This document shows, piece after piece, positions 25,979-32,850 of a stretch of DNA of 64,000 nucleotides. How positions within the stretch are numbered: position 1 is the stretch's first letter; each line of letters opens with the position of its first letter. Location of the stretch: NCBI RefSeq assembly GCF_030813595.1, contig NZ_JAUSUH010000003.1:434001-498000 (forward strand), given 5' to 3'. Position numbers and translations under genes: made by a program. The notes beneath the pieces were generated by a model that did no database searches, was not told where the DNA came from, and saw only the letters and a program-made list of their open reading frames with translations. This DNA comes from Ancylobacter vacuolatus. Lineage in GTDB: Bacteria > Pseudomonadota > Alphaproteobacteria > Rhizobiales > Xanthobacteraceae.

Positions 25979-26581
25979 ATGAGCGCGTTGCGGGTGATCG
26001 GGCCGTCGGACTACAAGCGCGTGCCGTGGAAGAATGGCGGCGGCGTCACGCAGGATGTGCTGCTGCTGCCCGACGGCGCCACGCATGAGGATTTCGACAT
26101 CCGCATCAGCCTGGCGCCCATTGTCGAGGAAGGCCCCTTCTCCTCCTTCCCCGGCATTGACCGCCACATCACCAGGCTGAGCCGGGCGCCGCTCAGCCTC
26201 GCCTTCGCGCAGGAGACGCGGCCGCTGGCGCGGCTCGAACCGCTCTATTTCGACAGCGTGCTGCAGCCGCGCTCGGTGCTGACCGAGGGGCCGGCCGAGG
26301 TGATCAATGTGATGACCCGGCGCGGGCGCTGGCACGCGCAGGTGATGCCCGCCGCCGCCGGCCACGGCCCGCTGCTCGCCGCGCCCGAAGGCGGGCTGGT
26401 GGTGCTGCACGCGGTGACGGGCACCTGGCAGGTCGGCGATGCGGCGGGTTCGGCGCTGGTGCGCCCCGGCGAGACGCTGCTGGCCGGCGACGCGCAGACG
26501 CTGCGGATCAGCTGCGACCCCACCGGCGAGGCGCTCGTCGCCTTTCTCACCCCGACCGGCGCGCGCGGCGACGCTGCATAA
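25979..26581 (+). CDS. hutD: HutD/Ves family cupin protein
   Basis: 200 residues from MSALRVIGPSDYKRVPWKNG, chosen because this is the family N-terminus and GAGGGGC precedes it; the frame is open further upstream. WKNGGGVTQDV and the two cupin halves (FSSFPGIDRHITRLS, then NVMTRRGRWHAQVMP) identify HutD/Ves. HutD is associated with histidine utilisation but its biochemical role is not settled. No other hut gene is nearby, so here it probably serves the surrounding unit. It lies 107 bases after the LysR gene. Confidence 0.85.
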   Translation: MSALRVIGPSDYKRVPWKNGGGVTQDVLLLPDGATHEDFDIRISLAPIVEEGPFSSFPGIDRHITRLSRAPLSLAFAQETRPLARLEPLYFDSVLQPRSVLTEGPAEVINVMTRRGRWHAQVMPAAAGHGPLLAAPEGGLVVLHAVTGTWQVGDAAGSALVRPGETLLAGDAQTLRISCDPTGEALVAFLTPTGARGDAA

Positions 26582-26606
26582 GAACTGCCTATGTTATGTA
26601 ACGGGT

Positions 26607-26658
26607 AAAAGTATTTTCCGATCCAATCTCCGCAGCGCACCATTTCCTGACAGGAAAA
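26607..26658 (+). promoter_or_regulatory. Promoter/operator element 2 with palindrome TTTCCTGACAGGAAA
   Basis: The palindrome (26643-26657) is the same sequence as element 1 read on the other strand, and the preceding bases (AAAAGTATTTT, CCGATC) match as well: by hand alignment about 43 of 53 positions agree. It precedes the small frame at 26686 and the 2-hydroxyacid dehydrogenase gene, in the same orientation to its genes as element 1 is to hpaB. Confidence 0.65.
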
Positions 26659-26685
26659 ATAACAAAGCCTTCGGAGACGGGATTG

Positions 26686-26766
26686 ATGAAGCGGGAACAT
26701 GCCCGGCGGCATGGGCCGGCCGCGCGTGGCCATGGCGTCGCGACGTTGCGTCAGGCGCGCCTATGA
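26686..26766 (+). CDS. Possible 26-residue leader peptide coupled to the dehydrogenase gene
   Basis: ATG at 26686 is preceded by GGAGACGGGATTG (GGAG at about 10 bases). The frame encodes 26 residues rich in Arg and His (starts MKREHARRHG) and ends in a TGA that overlaps the ATG of the 2-hydroxyacid dehydrogenase (ATGA at 26763-26766). The position between operator element 2 and the dehydrogenase suggests translational coupling or a leader role. No similarity is recognised and chance is possible. Confidence 0.35.
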   Translation: MKREHARRHGPAARGHGVATLRQARL

Positions 26767-27698
26767 GCCGCGATGCACTGGTGTTCACCAGCCCGGTGGA
26801 CGATGCGCGCGCCTGGCGCGACGCATTGGCCGCCGAATTGCCGGATCTCGACTTCCGCGTCGACCCCGAGATCGGCGATCCGGCTGACATCCGCTATGCG
26901 CTGGCCTGGCTGCCGCCGCAGGGCTTTTTCGCCCGCTTTCCCAACCTCCAGCTCGTCACCAATCTCGGTGCCGGCGTCGATGCGCTGGTGCGGCGCGACG
27001 ATCTGGTGCCGGTGAAGTTCTCCCGCCTGTCCGACCCCGGCATGGTGGCGATGATGACGAGCTATATCGTCTTCGCCGTCACCCGCTATGCCCGCGACAT
27101 CCCGGTGTTCGAGCGCGCCAAGGCGCGCGGCGCATGGGACTATGTGCACCCGCGCGCGCTGTCGCAGATCAAGGTGGCGGTGCTGGGCCTCGGCGAGCTT
27201 GGCGGGCCGGCGGCGCGCATGCTGGCGACGATGGGCTTCACGGTGAGCGGCTGGTCGCGCTCGCCCAAGGACATTGCCGGCGTCGCCTCCCATACCGGGC
27301 GCGCGGGGCTGGAACGTGTGCTGGCTGAGAACGAGATCATCGTCAGCCTGCTGCCCCTCACCCCCTCTTCGCGCGGCCTGCTGGGGGAGGCCGAATTCGC
27401 CCTGATGCCGACGGGCGCGAAATTCATCAACGCCTCGCGCGGCGCGGTGGTGGTTGAAGCCGCGCTGATCGCGGCGCTGCGCTCGGGGCAGGTGGGCGAG
27501 GCCACGCTCGACGTGTTCGACACCGAGCCGCTGCCGCAGGGCCACCCGCTGTGGAGCCTCGATAACGTTCTGATCACCCCGCACATGGCCAGCATCACCG
27601 TGCCGGCCCTGGCGGCGCGGGATGTCGCCGAGAGCATCCGCCGCGTGCGGGCCGGGTTGCCGCCGCTGCACGAGGTCGATCCCGGCCGCGGCTACTGA
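26763..27698 (+). CDS. D-2-hydroxyacid dehydrogenase (GhrA-like glyoxylate/hydroxypyruvate reductase)
   Basis: 311 residues from MSRDALVFTS; the frame is open upstream but this is the family start. The Rossmann motif VAVLGLGELGG is near residue 139. The catalytic Arg lies in NASRGAVVV, the Glu in DVFDTEPLP and the His in TPHMAS, all present. It would interconvert a 2-keto acid and a D-2-hydroxy acid with NAD(P)H. Its start overlaps the small leader frame and it carries the operator shared with the hpaB arm, so it likely processes a 2-keto acid made by that pathway (inference). Confidence 0.9.
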   Translation: MSRDALVFTSPVDDARAWRDALAAELPDLDFRVDPEIGDPADIRYALAWLPPQGFFARFPNLQLVTNLGAGVDALVRRDDLVPVKFSRLSDPGMVAMMTSYIVFAVTRYARDIPVFERAKARGAWDYVHPRALSQIKVAVLGLGELGGPAARMLATMGFTVSGWSRSPKDIAGVASHTGRAGLERVLAENEIIVSLLPLTPSSRGLLGEAEFALMPTGAKFINASRGAVVVEAALIAALRSGQVGEATLDVFDTEPLPQGHPLWSLDNVLITPHMASITVPALAARDVAESIRRVRAGLPPLHEVDPGRGY

Positions 27699-27811
27699 AC
27701 ACGCCCTTCGCGCCCGAGGGCGCGACGGCACGACCTGCGCAAAGCGCGCCCGCCTGAAGGCGCGCGGCCAGACTATCGGGCGGTCCGCCGCCCCAATCAC
27801 AGAGGTGGAAC

Positions 27812-28843
27812 ATGAAGAAGCTGTGCATTGCACTGGGTGCCCTGGCCGTCATGGCCGCCGGCGCCGCCCTTCCCGCTTCGGCGCAGGAAAAGCTGGTCAT
27901 CAGCACCTGGGGCGGCAATTGGAAGGCCGGCGTCGAGATCGTCGGCAAGGAATTCACCAAGCGTACCGGCGTCGAGGTGGAGTACATCACCGGCGGCACG
28001 CTGGACCGGCTCGCCAAGGCGAAGGTGGCGCGCGACAACCCGGAATCCGACCTGATCAACACCACCGCCCATGTCGGCTATCTCTATTATTCCGACGGGC
28101 TGATGGAAAAGCTCGACTGGTCGAAGATCCCGAACGCCGCCAAGCTCTACCCGATGGCCAAGCGCTCGGACTATACGGTGGCGGACTATGTCTATGTCTA
28201 CACCCCTGCCTTCCGCACCGACCTGATGCCGAAGGGCTTCAAGATTTCGAGCTGGGAAGATCTGTGGAGCCCTGAGGTCGCCGGCAAGCTCGGCCTGCCC
28301 GATTTCGACCCCAGCCACATCATCATCGCCGCCACCCGCCTCGCCGGCGTGAAGCCGGAAGAATGGGACAAGGTGAAGCCCAAGCTCATCGAGCTGAAGA
28401 AGAACATCAAGGCGTTCTACCAGTCGGACGCCACCAGCCAGAACCTGATGCGCACCGGCGAAACCCCGGTGCAGGTGCTGCTGAACATCAATGGCTACCA
28501 TCTCGAAAAGCTCGGCATGCCGGTGGAGATCGACGTGCCGAAGGAAGGCGCGGTCGCCGGCACCGATGTGTGGGGCATCAATGCCGGCTCGAAGAAGAAG
28601 GAACTGGCGCTGCAGTTCCTCAACATCGCGCTGGAGCCGGCCATGCTGGCGCAGCTGTGCAATTTCCACAAATGCTCGCCGATGACCGCCGAGGCCAAGC
28701 TCGACCCCGCCATCGCCAGCCTGCCCGGCATCTTCACCAGCCAGGAGGCGATCGAGAAGGGCACCATCGTGCTTGAGGACAAGACCTACGCCACTCTGCT
28801 GCCGCAGTGGAAGGCGTGGTTCACCGAGAACATGATGCATTGA
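27812..28843 (+). CDS. Periplasmic binding protein of polyamine/iron-type ABC importer
   Basis: 343 residues. The signal peptide is MKKLCIALGALAVMAAGAAL with cleavage after PASAQ near residue 25. The mature start KLVISTWGGNWKAGVEIVGK is typical of the PotD-like family 1 binding proteins used for polyamines, opines and N-containing organic acids. The ribosome-binding site is AGAGGTGGAAC. Two permeases and an ATPase follow in the same direction, after a 365-base repeat block. The 113 bases before it contain only GC-rich hairpins. Substrate is presumably the compound attacked by the HpaB-type enzyme. Confidence 0.9.
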   Translation: MKKLCIALGALAVMAAGAALPASAQEKLVISTWGGNWKAGVEIVGKEFTKRTGVEVEYITGGTLDRLAKAKVARDNPESDLINTTAHVGYLYYSDGLMEKLDWSKIPNAAKLYPMAKRSDYTVADYVYVYTPAFRTDLMPKGFKISSWEDLWSPEVAGKLGLPDFDPSHIIIAATRLAGVKPEEWDKVKPKLIELKKNIKAFYQSDATSQNLMRTGETPVQVLLNINGYHLEKLGMPVEIDVPKEGAVAGTDVWGINAGSKKKELALQFLNIALEPAMLAQLCNFHKCSPMTAEAKLDPAIASLPGIFTSQEAIEKGTIVLEDKTYATLLPQWKAWFTENMMH

Positions 28844-29208
28844 GGGGTGGGGCGACCCGATAGGCGATGCCCCCACAGCGTCATCCCGGCCGGAGGTGTA
28901 GCCGAAGAGCCGGGATCGCCCTCAAAGCCGGGCGGCCCCGGACGTCGCTGCGATCCCGGATCGGCCTCCGGCCGTCCGGGATGACGCCATCTGGTGGGGC
29001 GGGCCGGGCCTGCGTCCCTCAAAGCCCGGCTGCGCCGGGCACCTCGGGATGATGTGGGCCTCATGTCGGGGCCCTGATGACGGGGGCTGAACGGCCTTCG
29101 TCGCTCTCGCGGCCCCCGCACCCTCGTCATGCTGAGGAGCGGGGCGCCGCCCCGCGTCTCGAAGCACGCACGACACCGCCACCTCTGCCTTCAATCGTTC
29201 GGGCCCCC
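28844..29208. repeat. Extragenic palindromic repeat block between binding protein and permease
   Basis: This 365-base stretch holds no credible gene. GCGTCATCCCGG (28878-28889) pairs exactly with CCGGGATGACGC (28976-28987) around smaller hairpins. A second unit contains AAGCCCGGCTGCGCCGGGC near 29022-29040, and a third has GCGGGGCGCCGCCCCGC at 29139-29155. The words TCATCCCGG, CTGAGG and TCGAAGCACGC are typical of alphaproteobacterial intergenic repeats. The strong stems follow the binding-protein gene and may protect or attenuate the transcript. Confidence 0.85.
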
Positions 29209-30066
29209 ATGATCCAGCGCCGCCCCTTCTTCCTCACCTTTCTCGCCCCTGCCGTCGTGACGGCGGTGATATTGGCGGCGGCGCTGTTCGAGGTGCTGCA
29301 GTACAGCGTGCGGGAATTCGTGCCCGGCTCGCTGAATGTCGGCGGCTTCACGCTGGAGAATTTCACCCGCATCAACCGGCCGATCTACTGGTGGGTACTG
29401 CTGGACACCTTCTACATCAGCCTGCTCACCGCGATCTTCTCGCTGCTGCTGAGCTATCCCGTCGCCTTCGCGCTGGTGCGGGCGAAGCGCGACTGGGTGC
29501 GCTCGCTGCTGGTCTCGCTCTCGATCACCCCGCTGTTCACCGGCGAGATCGTGCGGACCTTTTCCTGGATGCTGATGCTGGGCTCGGACGGCTTCATCAA
29601 CTCGCTGCTGCGCAAGCTCTCGCTGATCGATCTGCCGCTGCTGATCATGTACACGCGGCTCGGCGTCGTGGTGGCGCTGGTGCAGTTCTCCATGCCGGTC
29701 ATGATCATCCTGCTCGCCACCGCGATCAGCCATGTCGACCGCGACTGCGAGAAGGCCGCCGCCAATCTCGGCGCCAGCCCCGGCGCGGTGTTCTGGCGCA
29801 TCACCCTGCCGCTCACCTTGCCGGGCATGCTGTCGGGCATCGTCGTGGTGTTCGCCTGGACGATGAGCGCCTTTTCCACCCCGCAGCTGATCGGCGGCGG
29901 CAAGGTGCTGATGATCTCCAACCTCGTCTATCTCCAGGGCTTCTCGGTGCTGAACCTGCCCTTCGCCGCGACGCTGAGCCTGATCGCGCTGATCGCCGCG
30001 CTCGGCAGCCTCGTGCTGATGAAAGCGCTGACCGGCCGCTTGGAAAAGCGGCTGGCGGTGCGCTGA
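29209..30066 (+). CDS. ABC transporter permease (PotB type)
   Basis: 285 residues from MIQRRPFFLTFLAPAVVTAV; the open frame upstream runs through repeat sequence and is not coding. Six hydrophobic segments are seen. The EAA-like loop is EKAAANLGASPGAVFWRITLPL. It forms the channel with the product of the next gene, 11 bases downstream. PotB/PotC-type permeases usually serve polyamines, opines, or phosphonate- and thiamine-like solutes. Confidence 0.9.
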   Translation: MIQRRPFFLTFLAPAVVTAVILAAALFEVLQYSVREFVPGSLNVGGFTLENFTRINRPIYWWVLLDTFYISLLTAIFSLLLSYPVAFALVRAKRDWVRSLLVSLSITPLFTGEIVRTFSWMLMLGSDGFINSLLRKLSLIDLPLLIMYTRLGVVVALVQFSMPVMIILLATAISHVDRDCEKAAANLGASPGAVFWRITLPLTLPGMLSGIVVVFAWTMSAFSTPQLIGGGKVLMISNLVYLQGFSVLNLPFAATLSLIALIAALGSLVLMKALTGRLEKRLAVR

Positions 30067-30077
30067 GGGAGAACGCC

Positions 30078-30884
30078 ATGACCTTTGCCCGCCTGCGCTC
30101 CCTCGGCTTCTGGAGCCTCGTCGTCGCCATCCTCACCTATATGACGCTGCCGACCCTGGTGGTGCTGATGACCTCGGTGAACCCGACCGAGATCCTCGCC
30201 TTCCCGCCCGAGGGCGTGTCGTTCCAGTGGTACGAGAAGGCGCTGACCTACCCGGACTTCCAGCGCGCGTTCAAGAACGGGTTGATCGTCACCTCACTCG
30301 CCTCGACGCTGGCGCTGATCGTCGGCTCGGCCTTCGCCTGGCTGGTCTATCGCTACAGCTTTCGCGGGCGCGGCGTGCTGGAGGCGGTGCTGTGGTCGCC
30401 GCTCATCATCCCGCATTTCACCCTCGGCTTCGGCTTCCTGCTGCTCGGCGGGGCGTTCAAGCTGCAGCAGGGCTATGGGATGATCGTGCTGGCGCACATG
30501 GTGCTGGTGATGCCGTTCGTCACCCGCGCGGTCTATGTCAGCCTCGCCACCATCGACCCCAACCTCGCCCGCGCCGCCGCCAATCTCGGCGCCTCGCCCT
30601 TCCATGTGCTCACCCGGATCGAATTGCCGCTGGTGCTGCCGGGCATGGCGGGCGGCTGGCTGATCGCCGCCGTGCTCTCGCTCACCGAGTTCACGGCCTC
30701 GCTCTATGTCACGGGGAGCCGGACCCAGACCCTGCCGGTCGCGATGTACAACTACATCCGCGAATATGCCGACCCGACCGTGTCGGCGGTGTCGGCGATG
30801 CTGATCATCACCACCACCCTCATCATGTTCATCGCCGACCGGGCCTTCGGCCTGCGCCGGGTGCTGGCGATCGACACCCACTGA
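30078..30884 (+). CDS. ABC transporter permease (PotC type)
   Basis: 268 residues; start preceded by GAGGGAGAACGCC. Six transmembrane stretches begin at about residue 10 (FWSLVVAILTYMTLPTLVVL). The EAA-like loop reads ARAAANLGASPFHVLTRIELPL. It pairs with the PotB-type permease. The ATPase gene follows after 38 bases. Confidence 0.9.
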   Translation: MTFARLRSLGFWSLVVAILTYMTLPTLVVLMTSVNPTEILAFPPEGVSFQWYEKALTYPDFQRAFKNGLIVTSLASTLALIVGSAFAWLVYRYSFRGRGVLEAVLWSPLIIPHFTLGFGFLLLGGAFKLQQGYGMIVLAHMVLVMPFVTRAVYVSLATIDPNLARAAANLGASPFHVLTRIELPLVLPGMAGGWLIAAVLSLTEFTASLYVTGSRTQTLPVAMYNYIREYADPTVSAVSAMLIITTTLIMFIADRAFGLRRVLAIDTH

Positions 30885-30922
30885 CTGCACGCACTGACCG
30901 CACTGCCGGAGAGCCGACGCCT

Positions 30923-32023
30923 ATGACCGCCACCAGCCAAGCCCCCGCCGCCGTCGAGCTTGTCCGCGTCCGCAAGGAATTCGGCAGCGCGGTCGGCGTC
31001 GCCGATGTGTCGCTGAAGATCGGCCAGGGCGAGTTCCTCACCCTGCTCGGCCCTTCCGGCTGCGGCAAGTCGACTTTGCTCGGCATGATCGCCGGCTTCC
31101 TCACTCCCACCGCCGGCAAGATCGTGGTGGACGGCGTCGACATCACCGATGTGGAGCCCTACCGGCGCGACATCGGCATGGTGTTCCAGTCCTATGCGCT
31201 GTTCCCGCATATGAATGTGTTCGACAACATCGCCTTCGGCCTGCGCATGCGCAAATTGCCCAAGGCGGAGATCGCGGCCGAGGTGCGCCGGGCGATCGAG
31301 ATGATGAAGCTGGACGGTTTCGCCGAGCGGCGGGTGAGCCAGCTTTCCGGCGGCCAGCAGCAGCGGGTGGCGCTGGCGCGCGCCGTGGTGATCCGCCCCA
31401 AGGTGCTGCTGCTCGACGAGCCGCTCTCGGCGCTCGACAAGAATCTGCGGGCGCAGATGCAGGTCGAACTGTCCGAGCTGCACCGCAAGACCGGGCTCAC
31501 CACCATCTTCGTCACTCATGACCAGGGCGAGGCGCTGAGCCTTTCCGACCGCATCGTGGTGATGAACCGGGGCGAGGTGCAGCAGGTGGCCAGCCCGATC
31601 GAGCTCTACCGCACCCCGGCGAACGGCTTCGTCGCCTCCTTCATCGGCGAGATCAACGCCCTCCCCGTGGCGCGCTATGAGCGCACGGGGAACGAGGCCG
31701 CGCTGGTGCTGCCGGGTGTCGGCCGGCTGGCGGCACCGGCGCGGGACAGCGGCCTGATCCATGGCAGCGCGGTGCGGGCCTTCCTGCGCCCTGAACATGT
31801 GCGCCCGGCCCTGCCTGACGAGGCCGGCCCCAACACCGTGAGCGGCGTGGTGGCGGCGCATATCTACCAGGGCTCGCACACCATCACCCGGGTGGAGGTG
31901 GACGGGCTCGGCCTGATCGAGACCCGCGTGACCGGCGCCGATATCGTCTCCGCGCACCCGGTGGGGGCGCCGATCGCGCTGATGCTGGACCTCGGCGAGG
32001 CGGTGCTGCTGGCCGCGCATTGA
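30923..32023 (+). CDS. ABC transporter ATP-binding protein (PotA type)
   Basis: 366 residues from MTATSQAPAAVELVRVRKEF. Walker A GPSGCGKST, Q-loop FQSYALFPHM, signature QLSGGQQQR, Walker B LLLDEP and H-loop VTHDQGEA are all intact. The C-terminal TOBE2-like domain includes FLRPEHVRP. Single ATPase of this importer, so it acts as a homodimer. The larger open frame around it begins in the permease gene in another register and is not coding. Confidence 0.92.
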   Translation: MTATSQAPAAVELVRVRKEFGSAVGVADVSLKIGQGEFLTLLGPSGCGKSTLLGMIAGFLTPTAGKIVVDGVDITDVEPYRRDIGMVFQSYALFPHMNVFDNIAFGLRMRKLPKAEIAAEVRRAIEMMKLDGFAERRVSQLSGGQQQRVALARAVVIRPKVLLLDEPLSALDKNLRAQMQVELSELHRKTGLTTIFVTHDQGEALSLSDRIVVMNRGEVQQVASPIELYRTPANGFVASFIGEINALPVARYERTGNEAALVLPGVGRLAAPARDSGLIHGSAVRAFLRPEHVRPALPDEAGPNTVSGVVAAHIYQGSHTITRVEVDGLGLIETRVTGADIVSAHPVGAPIALMLDLGEAVLLAAH

Positions 32024-32160
32024 ACCGGGCTTACCCTTCCCTGCCCCGCGCGGGCGTGCGGGAGGACGCCGCGCCGGCGTGCCTCGCCGGGCCGAGGCTT
32101 GCCTCGCCGGGGTATTGGATTATGCCCTGCCGGGTGCGTTCCTTCCGGCGGGGTTTCCCG

Positions 32161-32850
32161 ATGAAATATGTTCTGCCCGGCCTGCTCTGCTTCAATGCCG
32201 GCTTTGTCGACACGGCCGGCTTCGTGACGCTGCACGGCCTGTTCACCGCCCATGTCACCGGCAATCTCGTCACCTTCGCCGCCGCCATCGCCGAGGGCCA
32301 CATGCCCTCGCTCTCCAAGATCATCGCGGTGCCGGTGTTCTGCTTCGTCGTCGTCGCCGCGCGGCTGGTCAGCCGCTGGCTGGTGACGCGCGGCTACGAC
32401 GATTTCCGCATCCTGATGGCGGCCAAGCTGATCCTGCTCGCCCATGCCGCGCTGGTGGCGATCCAGTTCGGTGCGCCGCTGGCGGCCGATACGCCCAACG
32501 CCATTATGATGGGCATGACGCTGGTGAGCGCCATGGCGCTGCAGAACGCGCTGCACCGCACCCATCTCACCGACGCGCCACCCTCCACCGTGATGACGGG
32601 CACCATCACCCAGCTGCTGCTCGACCTCACCCATGTGTGGAAGCCGCATCCCGGCGCGGAGCCGGGACAGGTGCGCGAGCGGCTGCGGCGCTTCGGCGTG
32701 TTCCTCGCCAGCTTCGCCGCCGGCTGCGCCATGGCGGCGCTGCTCTATCTGCTGGCCGGCATGTGGTGCTTCCTGCTGCCACCGCTGGTGGCGCTGATGG
32801 AGATCTATGTGCTGCCGGTGACGCCGGAGCCGGCCAAGGGCAAGGGTTAA
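32161..32850 (+). CDS. YoaK/DUF1275 family membrane protein
   Basis: 229 residues from MKYVLPGLLCFNAGFVDTAG; an alternative in-frame ATG at 32122 would add 13 basic residues and cannot be excluded. GFVTLHGLFTAHVTGNLVTFA is the hallmark of the DUF1275 family, and about six hydrophobic stretches follow. Function in bacteria is unknown. Its TAA overlaps the stop of the convergent PstS-ArsR-ArsC frame (32847-32850). Confidence 0.88.
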   Translation: MKYVLPGLLCFNAGFVDTAGFVTLHGLFTAHVTGNLVTFAAAIAEGHMPSLSKIIAVPVFCFVVVAARLVSRWLVTRGYDDFRILMAAKLILLAHAALVAIQFGAPLAADTPNAIMMGMTLVSAMALQNALHRTHLTDAPPSTVMTGTITQLLLDLTHVWKPHPGAEPGQVRERLRRFGVFLASFAAGCAMAALLYLLAGMWCFLLPPLVALMEIYVLPVTPEPAKGKG

